Position numbers and translations under genes: made by a program. A stretch of DNA of 64,000 nt, taken from NCBI GenBank assembly GCA_035548515.1, contig DASZSW010000022.1, forward strand, positions 1 to 64,000. Reading direction: 5' to 3'. The notes beneath the pieces are model-generated. The model was not told the DNA's origin. It saw only the letters and a list, made by a program, of their open reading frames with translations, and searched no databases. This document shows, in pieces, positions 23,922-32,975 of the stretch; position 1 is the first letter of the stretch; each line of letters opens with the position of its first letter. This DNA comes from DASZQY01 sp035548515. Its GTDB lineage: Bacteria > Pseudomonadota > Alphaproteobacteria > Rhizobiales > Kaistiaceae.

Positions 23922-25718
23922 CTACGACTTCACGCGTACGTAGCGTCCGGGCGCCGGCTCAATGCCGCGGCCCAGCGGTCGCGCTTTCACGCGGCGTTTG
24001 TCCTGCGCCTCGATCCACGTTTGCCAATGGGGCCACCACGAGCCGTCGTGCTCCTTGGCCTTCTTCGCCCAGCCGGCATAGCCGTCGCCCTTTGGCGCGG
24101 GCCCGGTCCAATAGGCGTATTTCTTTCGCGCCGGTGGATTGATGACGCCGGCGATGTGGCCCGAGCCGGTGAGGACGAACGTCACTTTGCCGCCGAAGAA
24201 TTGCGAGCCATAGAAGACAGAGCGGGCGGGTGCGATGTGGTCGTCGCGCGTGGCAAGATTGAAGATCGGGATCTTCACCTTTTTCAGGTCGAGCTTCGTG
24301 CCGGCGAGTTCCATCTGCCCCTTGGCGAGAAGATTATCGAGGTAGCAGGAGCGCAGGTAGAAAGCGTGATTGGCGGCCGGCAGGCGTGTCGCGTCGGCGT
24401 TCCAATGGAGCAGGTCGAACGGCGGCGGCTCCTTGCCCTTGAAGTAGTTGGAAATGACGTAGGGCCAGATCAGGTCGTTGGAGCGCAGCATGTTGAACGA
24501 CGCGCTCATTTCGCCGGCTTCGAGATAGCCGCGAACGCTCATTTCTTTCTCGAGCGTGGAGAGTTGTTCCTCGTCGACGAATACCTTGAGGTCACCGGCG
24601 TATGTGAAGTCGACCTGGGTGGCGAAGAGCGTCGCGCTCTTGATGCGCGTGTCGCGCTTGGCGGCCATCGTCGCGAGCGTCGCCGAAAGGAGCGTGCCGC
24701 CGACGCAATATCCGGCGGCGTTGATCTCTTTCACGCCCGTGCGCCTAGCGATGACGTCCAGGCTTTCGAGGATGCCTTCGCGCATGTAGTCGGCGAAGGT
24801 CTTCTTCGCCTGGTGCGCATCCGGGTTGACCCACGAGATGACGAAGACGGTGTGGCCCTGCTCGACGCACCAGCGCACGAACGATTTCTCGGCGTTGAGA
24901 TCGAGGATGTAGAACTTGTTGATCCACGGCGGGACGATCAGTAGCGGGCGCTTTAGCACCGTCCTGGTCGCCGGCGCGTACTGGATGAGCTGGCAGAGGT
25001 CGTTTTGGTGGACGACCTTGCCGGGAGTCGTCGCGATATTGACGCCGAGCTTGAACTTGGAGTCGTCGGTCTGACGGATCTTCAGCTCACCGTGTCCGGC
25101 TCTGATGTCCTCGGCGAGCATCTTCATGCCGCGCACGAGATTGTCTCCGTTCTCGGCGAGCGTCTCGCGCACCACCTCGGGATTGGTGAAGGCGAAATTG
25201 GACGGCGCCAGTGCGTTGGCGATCTGGCGGACGTAGAACGACGCCTTCTGCCGCGTGTGATCGTCGAGGCCGTCGGCGTCGTCGACCAGGCCCGTCGCCC
25301 AGCGCGCCGTGATCAGGTAAAACTGCTTGAGGAAGTCGAAAAACAGGTTCGACGACCACTCCGGGTCGGTGAAGCGTTTGTCGCTGGCATCAGGAGCGGC
25401 GAGCGGCGCTACGCTGGCGCCCATCATGCGCTGGAGCGCGTTGGTCCAGAGGCCGGTGTATTGGGCGTAGAGGCGGTTTTGGGCTTCCAGGGTTCGCTGG
25501 GGCTCGGCCATCCAATATTCGCCGACCTTCGTCAAAGTGCGCACGATGTCGACGATCTGGTCATTGAAATCGAGGGCCGGCTTGCCCGACTCGCGCGGCT
25601 TCAGATATTCAGAAGCGGCCTTGCCTGCCTCCTGGAGCATCCGAGCGAGGTTGCGCGCGAATGCCTCCGGGTCGCGGATCGCGTAGCTCAGCGCAGGTTG
25701 CGTGCCGTTCGCTTGCAT
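23922..25718 (-). CDS. phaC: class I polyhydroxyalkanoate synthase PhaC
   Basis: 598 residues, the usual class I length. The N-terminal domain (1-200) is followed by an alpha/beta-hydrolase-like catalytic domain with the PhaC box AAGYCVGG, giving catalytic Cys338. The partner Asp sits in NLATRDDHIAPARSV and the His in GSGHIAGVINPP. It polymerises (R)-3-hydroxyacyl-CoA into storage PHA granules. No phaA, phaB or phasin gene is adjacent. The phaC / alaC-type / hom / recJ neighbourhood is usual in Hyphomicrobiales. Confidence 0.97.
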   Translation of the reverse strand: MQANGTQPALSYAIRDPEAFARNLARMLQEAGKAASEYLKPRESGKPALDFNDQIVDIVRTLTKVGEYWMAEPQRTLEAQNRLYAQYTGLWTNALQRMMGASVAPLAAPDASDKRFTDPEWSSNLFFDFLKQFYLITARWATGLVDDADGLDDHTRQKASFYVRQIANALAPSNFAFTNPEVVRETLAENGDNLVRGMKMLAEDIRAGHGELKIRQTDDSKFKLGVNIATTPGKVVHQNDLCQLIQYAPATRTVLKRPLLIVPPWINKFYILDLNAEKSFVRWCVEQGHTVFVISWVNPDAHQAKKTFADYMREGILESLDVIARRTGVKEINAAGYCVGGTLLSATLATMAAKRDTRIKSATLFATQVDFTYAGDLKVFVDEEQLSTLEKEMSVRGYLEAGEMSASFNMLRSNDLIWPYVISNYFKGKEPPPFDLLHWNADATRLPAANHAFYLRSCYLDNLLAKGQMELAGTKLDLKKVKIPIFNLATRDDHIAPARSVFYGSQFFGGKVTFVLTGSGHIAGVINPPARKKYAYWTGPAPKGDGYAGWAKKAKEHDGSWWPHWQTWIEAQDKRRVKARPLGRGIEPAPGRYVRVKS

Positions 25719-25847
25719 GTGCCAGGAAAAATGTTGCGTGCCTGTCGGCGCTATTTCGACATAATACGCAGGTAGTTAAGGTCTGCCTCACGGAATCCCA
25801 ACGCCTTGCTTAACCCTTTCGTCACTACAACCGCCCACAGTCGCACT

Positions 25848-26315
25848 ATGACGCGGCAGGCAGAATCTTTGGTGCGACAGGGTTTTAATGGCGCGCTGGT
25901 GCTCGCAGCGGCGATTGCGCTTTCCGGGTGTGCGCTCGGCATGAGCGAGTTTGCGCAGAAATCCAGCGAAAAGCCTCTGGTGAAGGAAGCCGTGCTCCAG
26001 GACGACAGCCTGGCCGTGAAGCCGGCTGCGCTCGTGGAAGAGGAGCCGGCGCCGGTGGTCGAGAAATCGCCGGCCGCCATGGCTGCGGAGACCGTCATTC
26101 CGCCGACCGGCTACCCCAACCTTAACGTCGTTCCGCAGCAGCCCAAGGGCAAGCTGCTCTCGCCCGAAGAGAAGGCGAAGGTCATCGCCGAGCTCGAGGG
26201 GCTGGCCAAGAGCCAGGCCGTGGCATTGACCAAGGAGCGAGCCGCTGCGGCGGCCGCGTGTGACAATCTCAGCGCCGAACAACTGCGCAAGAAGATGCTC
26301 CAGGGCGCCTGCTAG
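25848..26315 (+). CDS. small lipoprotein of unknown function
   Basis: 155 residues from ATG 25848. A hydrophobic stretch ends in the lipobox ALSGC (Cys28), so it should be lipidated. The mature chain is rich in Ala, Glu, Pro and Lys, with no folded-domain signature until a helical C-terminus (LSPEEKAKVIAELEGLAKSQA, then KERAAAAAACDNLSAEQLRKKM) that ends in Cys. It lies between phaC (divergent) and the aminotransferase. A TTG at 25806 in frame is a less likely start. Confidence 0.7.
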   Translation: MTRQAESLVRQGFNGALVLAAAIALSGCALGMSEFAQKSSEKPLVKEAVLQDDSLAVKPAALVEEEPAPVVEKSPAAMAAETVIPPTGYPNLNVVPQQPKGKLLSPEEKAKVIAELEGLAKSQAVALTKERAAAAAACDNLSAEQLRKKMLQGAC

Positions 26316-26396
26316 GGCGGCGCTCCGGTCACCAAATTTCCCCGTTTGTGCTAGAAGTCTGCGCCCGTCAGCGGGTGCATATCCAGGATCAGTGTC

Positions 26397-27614
26397 ATGA
26401 GCGAATTCTACAGCGTGCGGCGCTTGCCGCCTTACGTTTTCGAGCAGGTGAACCGTCTTAAGGCATCCGCACGTGCCTCCGGCGCCGACATCATCGACCT
26501 CGGCATGGGCAACCCGGATCTGCCGACGCCCAGGCACATCGTCGACAAGCTCGCCGAGACCGCCCGCCGCGAGGACACGCACGGCTACTCGGCGTCGCGG
26601 GGCATCAATGGTCTCCGCAAAGCGCAGGCCGCATATTACGGGCGCCGCTTCGGCGTGAAGCTCGACCCGAACACCCAGGTCATCGCGACCATCGGCTCGA
26701 AGGAAGGCTTCGCCAACATCGCCCACGCAATCACCGCGCCGGGTGATGTCGTGCTGTGCCCCAACCCGAGCTACCCGATCCACGCCTTCGGCTTCCTGAT
26801 GGCTGGTGGTGTGATCCGCTCGCTGCCCGCGTCGCCGGGTGCGGACTATTTCCATGCGCTGGAGCGCGCGGTGATGCACTCGACGCCGAAGCCGCTGGCT
26901 GTCGTCGTCTGCTACCCATCCAATCCGACAGCGGAAGTCGCCGACCTCGATTTCTATCGCGACCTCGTCTCGTTCGCGCGGCGGCACGACCTGCTCGTGC
27001 TCTCCGACCTCGCCTATGCCGAGGTGTACTTCGACGGCAATCCGCCGCCCTCCATTCTGCAAGTGCCGGGCGCGATCGACATCGCGGTGGAGTTCACGTC
27101 GATGTCGAAGACGTTCTCCATGGCCGGTTGGCGCATGGGGTTCGCGGTCGGCAACGAACGGCTGATCGCGGCGCTCGGCCGTGTTAAGTCGTATCTCGAC
27201 TACGGTGCCTTCACGCCGATCCAGGTCGCAGCGGCGGCGGCGTTGAATGGGCCGCAGGATTGCATCGACGACATGCGCGCTACGTACAAGGCGCGGCGCG
27301 ATGCGCTGGTGGACTCGTTCGGCCGGGCAGGGTGGGAGATCCCGTCGCCGAAGGCCTCGATGTTCGCATGGGCGCCGATCCCGGAGAAGTTTCGCGCGCT
27401 CGGCTCGCTCGAGTTCTCCAAGCTGCTCATCGAGAAGGCTGACACGGCTGTTGCGCCGGGCATCGGTTTCGGCGAGCACGGCGACGGGTATGTGCGCATC
27501 GCGCTGGTCGAAAACGAGCAGCGCATCCGCCAGGCCGCCCGCAACCTGCGGCGTTTCCTTGATTCAGCGGACAAGACATTGCACAACGTCGTCCCGATTT
27601 CCGCAGCGCGGTAG
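26397..27614 (+). CDS. alaC: AlaC-type class I aminotransferase
   Basis: 405 residues of the PLP fold type I aminotransferases. Motifs: DIIDLGMGNPDLPTP, THGYSASRGINGLRKA, CYPSNPTAEV, VLSDLAYAEVYFDG, and the PLP lysine in SMSKTFSMAGWRMGF. These match glutamate-pyruvate aminotransferase AlaC and its close relatives; the same subgroup is sometimes called LL-diaminopimelate aminotransferase. It makes alanine from pyruvate or acts on related amino acids, and the substrate is uncertain. It is followed by hom 27 bp downstream, a conserved pair suggesting an aspartate-family or branched amino-acid operon. Confidence 0.9.
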   Translation: MSEFYSVRRLPPYVFEQVNRLKASARASGADIIDLGMGNPDLPTPRHIVDKLAETARREDTHGYSASRGINGLRKAQAAYYGRRFGVKLDPNTQVIATIGSKEGFANIAHAITAPGDVVLCPNPSYPIHAFGFLMAGGVIRSLPASPGADYFHALERAVMHSTPKPLAVVVCYPSNPTAEVADLDFYRDLVSFARRHDLLVLSDLAYAEVYFDGNPPPSILQVPGAIDIAVEFTSMSKTFSMAGWRMGFAVGNERLIAALGRVKSYLDYGAFTPIQVAAAAALNGPQDCIDDMRATYKARRDALVDSFGRAGWEIPSPKASMFAWAPIPEKFRALGSLEFSKLLIEKADTAVAPGIGFGEHGDGYVRIALVENEQRIRQAARNLRRFLDSADKTLHNVVPISAAR

Positions 27615-27641
27615 ATCGACCGTTCCCAAGGAAGCCTGGCT

Positions 27642-28967
27642 ATGAGTGCGCCGCTTCGCCTTGGCGTTGCCGGTCTTGGCAACGTCGGCTCATCGCTGAT
27701 CCGGCTCGTGGCTCGCCACGGCAATGACCTTGCCGTGCGCACGGGCCGCGCGATCTCGGTGGCCTCGGTCTCGGCGCGCGACCGTCGCAAGGACCGCGGC
27801 GTCGATATGTCCGGGTTTCGCTGGTTCGATGACCCGGTGGAGATGGCCAAGGACCCGGGCGCGGACGTGTTCGTGGAGCTGATCGGCGGTGCCGACGGCG
27901 TCGCGCATGCTTCCGTCAAAGCCGCGATCGATGCTGGCAAGCACGTCGTCACCGCCAACAAGGCGCTGCTCGCCGAACACGGCGTGGCCCTGGCGCGTGC
28001 GGCCGAGGAGCGGGGCGTGAGCCTCAATTTCGAAGCGGCCGCGGCGGGCGGCATCCCGATCATCAAGACCCTCCGCGAGTCTCTCGCCGGCAATACGGTG
28101 ACGCGCGTGTTCGGCATCCTCAACGGCACGTGCAACTACATCCTGACGCGGATGGAGCAGGACAAGATTTCCTTCGCCGAGGCATTGGCGGCAGCGCAGC
28201 GGCTGGGCTATGCCGAGGCCGACCCGAGCTTCGATGTCGATGGCCATGACACCGCGCACAAGCTGGCGCTGCTCACCGCCCTCGCGTTCGGTAGCGAGAT
28301 CGACGCGGGTTCGATCTATGTCGAGGGGATCTCGTCGATCTCGCCGGCGGATCTCGAGGCTGCAGATGAGCTCGGCTACCGGATCAAACTGCTGGGCGTC
28401 GCGAGCCGCACCGACTCCGGCATCGAGCAGCGCGTGCATCCGACCATGGTGCCGCGGTCGTCGGCGATCGCACGGGTCGACGGCGTCACCAACGCGGTCG
28501 CGGTGGAGGGCGATTTCGTCGGCCAGCTCGTGCTCGCAGGTCCGGGCGCGGGCGGCGAGGCTACCGCATCGTCGGTGATGAGCGACATCGCCGACATCGC
28601 GCGCGGCGACAGGGTCGGCACATTCGGGCGGCCGGCGTCGAGCCTTGAGCCATATCGCCAGGCCGCCATCCGCCGGCACGAGGGCGGGTACTATATCCGC
28701 CTCTCCGTGCACGATCGGCCGGGCGCGTTCGCGGCGATCGCGCAGCGCATGGCCGAGTCGCGCATCTCGCTCGAGTCGATCGTGCAACGCCGTCGCGCGG
28801 TGCGCAGTTCGGCCCCGGATCATCTTGTGCCGGAGGCGCCGGCGCCGGTGATCCTCATCACCTATGAGACGACCGAGGCGGCGGTGCGCGCGGCGTTGGA
28901 CAAGGTCAAGGCGGACGGCGTCGTCGCGAGCGAGCCGCAAGTCATCCGGATAGAGCCGCTGGCCTAG
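27642..28967 (+). CDS. hom: homoserine dehydrogenase
   Basis: 441 residues. The NAD(P) domain starts LRLGVAGLGNVGSSL. The catalytic domain includes VTANKALLAEHG, EAAAAGGIPIIKTLRESLAGN, GILNGTCNYILTRM and AQRLGYAEADPSFDVDGHDTAHKLALL with the conserved catalytic Asp/Lys region. A C-terminal ACT domain (about 355-435, YYIRLSVHDRPGAFAAIAQRM) would give threonine feedback control. It reduces aspartate semialdehyde to homoserine, the common precursor of Thr and Met, which also feeds MetY of this window. It is probably co-transcribed with the aminotransferase gene. Confidence 0.97.
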   Translation: MSAPLRLGVAGLGNVGSSLIRLVARHGNDLAVRTGRAISVASVSARDRRKDRGVDMSGFRWFDDPVEMAKDPGADVFVELIGGADGVAHASVKAAIDAGKHVVTANKALLAEHGVALARAAEERGVSLNFEAAAAGGIPIIKTLRESLAGNTVTRVFGILNGTCNYILTRMEQDKISFAEALAAAQRLGYAEADPSFDVDGHDTAHKLALLTALAFGSEIDAGSIYVEGISSISPADLEAADELGYRIKLLGVASRTDSGIEQRVHPTMVPRSSAIARVDGVTNAVAVEGDFVGQLVLAGPGAGGEATASSVMSDIADIARGDRVGTFGRPASSLEPYRQAAIRRHEGGYYIRLSVHDRPGAFAAIAQRMAESRISLESIVQRRRAVRSSAPDHLVPEAPAPVILITYETTEAAVRAALDKVKADGVVASEPQVIRIEPLA

Positions 28968-29074
28968 CTTGACGCGCGCCGCCAGAGGGGCGATCCTGCT
29001 GTTGTGGCCGGTGTGGCCCTCCCTCTCGCCAGCTTTTGCTGGCCTCTGGGATCGCCCTCCGGCCTTTCCCATTC
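28968..29074. repeat. structured intergenic region between convergent genes
   Basis: This 107-bp gap holds overlapping complementary segments: CCAGAGG (28982-28988) with CCTCTGG (29043-29049), GGGCGATCC (28988-28996) with GGATCGCCC (29049-29057), and an inner hairpin GCCAGC-TTTT-GCTGGC (29028-29043). The two long-range pairings cross, so they exclude each other or form a pseudoknot. It may serve as terminator for hom and the convergent gene; no U-tract follows. This is where glpX sits in related genomes. Confidence 0.5.
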
Positions 29075-29539
29075 TTAGGCGAGCAGCGACGTGCGTTCGC
29101 GGAGTGCGGCGATCAGCGTCTGCTTGACCGGATGGTCGGTGCCGGCGTGGTGCCCATAGGCGCAGCCGGTGAGGAAGGCGGTGAGTTGGTCGAGATTCGG
29201 ATACTGGCCCGGCGTCGGACTCGATTGCTGCCGGTATTTACCCGAATAAGTGAAGGTGATGTCCGCCGTTTCGGCCAGATAGTCTATGACGCCTAGCGCA
29301 AACGGCACCTTCAGCCGGTCGGTTGAACTGTAAGTCAACGGCCGCGCGTAGCCGGCGGCGGCGCGAAGCGCGGCGATCGCCTGCTCGTGCCTATCCGGAT
29401 CAGCGGTCGACAGGACGCCAACAACAAGCCGCCCGCTGGTACTCTGGAACGCCGTGCGGCCAGCAGCGGATGCCACGGCCGGGGCTATCAGAAGAGCACT
29501 GGCTCCTGCCACGAACTGACGGCGACTCAGACGATCCAC
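29075..29539 (-). CDS. small Tat-exported protein of unknown function
   Basis: 154 residues with a GTG start at 29539. The N-terminus MDRLSRRQFVAGASALLIAPAVASAAG has the twin-arginine motif S-R-R-x-F, a hydrophobic stretch and an A-x-A cleavage site, so the protein should be exported folded through Tat. The mature part (about 125 residues) contains GRLVVGVLSTADPDRHEQAIAALRAAAGY, YSSTDRLKVPFALGVIDYLAE and FLTGCAYGHHAGTDHPVKQTLI. I do not recognise a cofactor-binding motif or family. It lies opposite in strand to hom and recJ. Confidence 0.7.
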   Translation of the reverse strand: MDRLSRRQFVAGASALLIAPAVASAAGRTAFQSTSGRLVVGVLSTADPDRHEQAIAALRAAAGYARPLTYSSTDRLKVPFALGVIDYLAETADITFTYSGKYRQQSSPTPGQYPNLDQLTAFLTGCAYGHHAGTDHPVKQTLIAALRERTSLLA

Positions 29540-29593
29540 GTATTTCCCCGCAATTTCGCCGGCTCACATTAGGCTGGGTACGGGCGGCGCGCT

Positions 29594-31432
29594 ATGAATT
29601 CCCGCATGATTCCCGCATTTGCGCTTCGCACGCCCGGTCCGCCGCCGCGCACGTTCCTGCATGTCGAGCGCTCGCTCACCGGCAAGCGCTGGGTCGAGCG
29701 GCTGACCGTGGAGGCAAGCGCCAATGCACTCGCCATGGCACAGCGGCACGCCATACCGGAGATTGTCGCCCGGGTGCTGGCGGGGAGGGGCGTTGCCGCG
29801 GACGATGCGCCTGCTTTCCTGACGCCGTCGATCCGCAGCCTCATGCCAGATCCGCTGACGCTCACCGACATGGACAAGGCAGCGGCGCGGATCGCGGACG
29901 CCATCGTCGGGTCGGAGAAGATCGCGATCTTCGGCGACTACGATGTTGATGGCGCATCGAGCGCGGCGCTGCTTGCCCGCTTCCTGCGGCATCAAGGGCT
30001 CGACCCTCATATCCACATCCCCGACCGGCTGTTTGAAGGGTACGGGCCGAACGTCGAGGCGATGAAGGCTCTGGCAGCGGCTGGTGCGAAACTCGTGGTG
30101 TGTGTCGACTGCGGGTCGACCAGCTTCGAGGCGCTCGAGACGGCGCGCGCGCTTGGCCTGTCGGTCGTGGTGCTGGACCACCATGAAGTCGGCGTCGCGC
30201 TGCCGGCCGCAGAGGCGGTGGTGAACCCAAACCGGCAGGACGACCTGTCCGGCCTCGGCTACCTCGCGGCCGTCGGCGTCACCTTCGTGACGCTGGTCGC
30301 CCTCAACCGCCAGCTTCGCCTGCGTGGCGTATACGCTAGCGGCCGCATCGAACCCGATCTGCTGCAGTGGCTCGATCTCGTCGCGCTGGGCACGATCTGC
30401 GACGTCGTTCCCTTGGTCGGTCTTAATCGCGCGCTGGTCGCCAAGGGCATGCTGACGCTGGTGCACCGCGAGAATCGCGGCATTGCGGCGCTCGCCGATG
30501 TGGCGCGTCTGGGTGGTCGGATCGCGCCGCATCACCTCGGCTTCCTGCTTGGGCCACGCATCAACGCGGGGGGACGCATCGGAGACGCGGCCCTTGGTGC
30601 ACGCCTGCTCACGAGCGACGATCCGGCTGAGTGCGAGCGCATCGCAGTCGAACTCGACCGGCTCAACCAGGAGCGCCAGCAGATGGAAGCGGCGATGGTC
30701 GAGGAAGCCGTCGCCGAAGCGGAGGCCGAGATTGGTGCTGGCGAGGGGCCATCCGTCATCGTCACTGCGGGCCCCCGCTGGCATCCCGGCGTCGTCGGTC
30801 TGATCGCTTCGCGGCTCAAGGAAAGGTTCCAGCGTCCGGCGGTCGCTATCGCCTTCCGCGCCAACGGCATTGGTGTCGGCTCCGGCCGCTCCATCCCTGG
30901 CGTCGACCTTGGCCATGCGGTCCGCACGGCAGTGGAGCGCGGCATCCTGATCAAGGGCGGTGGCCACGCGATGGCGGCCGGGTTGACCGTAGAGATGCCG
31001 CGGCTTGGAGAGTTGCGCGCCTTCCTCGAGGGTTCGTTGCGCGCGGGCGTGCTCGCCCACGACGGGCACCAACTCGACATCGACGCGGCTCTCTCTGCGC
31101 GCGGCGCGACCGTCGATCTGATCGAGACGGTGGAGAAAGCAGGACCGTTTGGCGCGGGCCATCCGGAGCCGGTGTTCGTATTTCCCAACCACCGCCTCGC
31201 TTATGCGGACCTCGTGGGTAGCGGGCACCTTCGCCTGACACTGGCCTCGGCCGACGGCGCCATGGTGAAAGCAATGGCCTTCCGTGCTGCGGACTCGCCG
31301 CTCGGCGATGCCCTCCAAAAAGCGCGCGGCCAGCTCCTGCACGTGGCGGGGACGCTGTCGGTCGATACCTGGCAGGAGCGGCGCCAGGTAGCGCTGCGCG
31401 TGCTCGATGCGGCGGAGCCTGTCGCGCCCTAG
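29594..31432 (+). CDS. recJ: single-stranded-DNA-specific exonuclease RecJ
   Basis: 612 residues. The DHH domain has IAIFGDYDVDGASSAALLARFL near 112-133, CVDCGSTS and VVLDHHEVG, all metal-binding motifs. The DHHA1 domain carries RINAGGRIGDAALGARLL and later IKGGGHAMAAGLTVE. A C-terminal OB-fold segment follows. RecJ degrades ssDNA 5' to 3' in recombinational repair and mismatch repair, with Mn/Mg. The length is at the long end for the family. ATG start at 29594. It is followed by an E2-like gene 41 bp downstream. Confidence 0.96.
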   Translation: MNSRMIPAFALRTPGPPPRTFLHVERSLTGKRWVERLTVEASANALAMAQRHAIPEIVARVLAGRGVAADDAPAFLTPSIRSLMPDPLTLTDMDKAAARIADAIVGSEKIAIFGDYDVDGASSAALLARFLRHQGLDPHIHIPDRLFEGYGPNVEAMKALAAAGAKLVVCVDCGSTSFEALETARALGLSVVVLDHHEVGVALPAAEAVVNPNRQDDLSGLGYLAAVGVTFVTLVALNRQLRLRGVYASGRIEPDLLQWLDLVALGTICDVVPLVGLNRALVAKGMLTLVHRENRGIAALADVARLGGRIAPHHLGFLLGPRINAGGRIGDAALGARLLTSDDPAECERIAVELDRLNQERQQMEAAMVEEAVAEAEAEIGAGEGPSVIVTAGPRWHPGVVGLIASRLKERFQRPAVAIAFRANGIGVGSGRSIPGVDLGHAVRTAVERGILIKGGGHAMAAGLTVEMPRLGELRAFLEGSLRAGVLAHDGHQLDIDAALSARGATVDLIETVEKAGPFGAGHPEPVFVFPNHRLAYADLVGSGHLRLTLASADGAMVKAMAFRAADSPLGDALQKARGQLLHVAGTLSVDTWQERRQVALRVLDAAEPVAP

Positions 31433-31473
31433 CGCGGTTGATCCGGGCGGCGGGAGGGGCCATAAGGCCCGCC

Positions 31474-32211
31474 ATGCGTGGTCGTTTTGTGCCCCTTTCG
31501 CTTGGCCGCCGACTGGTGGTCGATCTCACCCGACTGCACGTGCCGAGCGTGCCTGTGCAACGGGTGATGAACGTCGCGCCGTTGATGGCCGCCCGCGCCG
31601 CGGCGAAGAACAAGCCGTCGTGGCCGGCGATGTTCGCCAAGGCCTATGCGCTGGTGGCGGAGGAGGAGCCCATCCTGCGGCGTGCGTATGTGAAGCTGCC
31701 TTCGCCGCGGCTCTACGAGTATCCGACCAGTTCCGTGTCGCTGGTGGTCGAGCGCGAATACCAGGGCGAGATGATCGTGCTCACGCTGATCATCTTCGAC
31801 GTGGCGGGAAAGCCGCTGTTGTCGCTCACCGAGACCGTCCGGAATGCAAAGACGGCGCCGCTCGACGAAATCCGCACCTTCCGCCGCATGCTCGATCTGG
31901 CGCGCTGGCCGACGCCGATCCGCCGCGCGATCTGGTGGCTGGGGCTGAACATCGGCCGCCAGCGGGGCAACTACTTCGGAACGTTCGGCCTGACGGTCTA
32001 TTCGGGGCTGGGCGCGGAGTCGCTGCATCCCATCTCGCCGCTGACAGGCGTGCTGAACTACGGCGTGATTGCCGCTGACGGCGATGTGGCGGTGCGCATC
32101 ATGTACGACCACCGCGTGCTCGACGGTTCGGTCGTCGCGCGCGTGCTCGGCAAGATCGAGGAGAAGCTCAAGGGGCCGATCCTCGATGAGCTCAATGGCC
32201 TGGCTGGCTAA
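31474..32211 (+). CDS. stand-alone E2 acyltransferase-domain-like protein
   Basis: 245 residues from ATG 31474 (the frame also opens at a TTG at 31438). It has the topology of the 2-oxo-acid dehydrogenase E2 catalytic domain or of chloramphenicol acetyltransferase: PSWPAMFAKAYALVAEEEPILRRAY, a middle region with GTFGLTVYSGLGAESLHPISPLTGVLNYG, and MYDHRVLDGSVVARVLGKIEEKL, which contains the catalytic D-H-R-x-x-D-G signature. There is no lipoyl or E1/E3-binding domain, so it is not a complex subunit of the usual kind. Acyl donor and acceptor are unknown. It is followed directly by tRNA-Glu on the other strand. Confidence 0.75.
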   Translation: MRGRFVPLSLGRRLVVDLTRLHVPSVPVQRVMNVAPLMAARAAAKNKPSWPAMFAKAYALVAEEEPILRRAYVKLPSPRLYEYPTSSVSLVVEREYQGEMIVLTLIIFDVAGKPLLSLTETVRNAKTAPLDEIRTFRRMLDLARWPTPIRRAIWWLGLNIGRQRGNYFGTFGLTVYSGLGAESLHPISPLTGVLNYGVIAADGDVAVRIMYDHRVLDGSVVARVLGKIEEKLKGPILDELNGLAG

Positions 32212-32215
32212 CGCG

Positions 32216-32290
32216 TGGCGCGCCCTACGGGAATCGAACCCGTCTTTGCAACGTGAAAGGCTGCCGTCCTAACCGATAGACGAAGGGCGC
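32216..32290 (-). tRNA. tRNA-Glu (anticodon TTC)
   Basis: A 75-nt cloverleaf on the minus strand: acceptor GCGCCCT with AGGGCGC, anticodon stem GCAGC/GTTGC (one G-T pair) around loop CTTTCAC giving anticodon TTC, T-arm with GGTTCGATTCC, discriminator G and encoded CCA at 32216-32218. It converges with the E2-like gene, 4 bp away. Confidence 0.93.
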
Positions 32291-32348
32291 CCGCGCGTGT
32301 GTCGCCTTATACGGACGCCCTGACAGGGCATCAATAGGCCGGCTGAAA

Positions 32349-32768
32349 CTACCACGCGCCCGTATTGGCCATTGATTTCCAGGGCTCGGCAGGTGTTTTG
32401 GCCGTGCCCTTCTGCAGAATTTCGATCGAGATGTTGTCGGGCGAGCGAACGAACGCCATGCGGCCGTCGCGCGGCGGGCGGTTGATGGTCACGCCGGCTT
32501 TCTGAAGCTTCTCGCAGAACGCGTATATGTCGTCGACCTCATAGGCGAGGTGGCCGAAATTGCGCCCGCCCGTGTAGACCTCCGGGTCCCAGTTGTAAGT
32601 CAGTTCGATGGGGGTTTCTTCCTGTCCGGCCGGCGCCAGGAAGATCAGCGTGTACCGGCCTTGCTGGTTTTCGCTGCGGCGGATTTCCTTCAGCCCGAGC
32701 AGGTCGCGGTAGAAGCGCAACGACTGCTCGATGTCGGTGATCCTCACCATGGTGTGGAGATATCGCAC
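32349..32768 (-). CDS. gloA: lactoylglutathione lyase (glyoxalase I)
   Basis: 139 residues of the glyoxalase/VOC fold. It converts the methylglyoxal-glutathione hemithioacetal to S-lactoylglutathione. Motifs: LHTMVRITDIEQSLRFYRDLLGLKE, IELTYNWDPEVYTGGRNFGHLAYEVDDIY, and FVRSPDNISIEILQ; the four metal ligands His, Glu, His, Glu lie in these. The start is GTG 32768, supported by GAGG six bases upstream (CGGAGGCTTCCC). It is monocistronic, next to tRNA-Glu. Confidence 0.94.
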   Translation of the reverse strand: MRYLHTMVRITDIEQSLRFYRDLLGLKEIRRSENQQGRYTLIFLAPAGQEETPIELTYNWDPEVYTGGRNFGHLAYEVDDIYAFCEKLQKAGVTINRPPRDGRMAFVRSPDNISIEILQKGTAKTPAEPWKSMANTGAW

Positions 32769-32975
32769 GGGAAGCCTCCGGATTCGCTGTCGGTGGCCAG
32801 CTTAAGTCGCTGGCCATCAAAGGCAACTTGGCCAAGTGTGGCATGGACCACACACGGAGGCCGCGATGACACACGCGAAGGGGATTCGGGCTTTTCCGGG
32901 GGGCCGCGACTGCTATGGTTAATGCCGGATTCGGCGAGGCCAAAGCCGAAAGATGCGGCGTGTGAGGCAGTCGGC

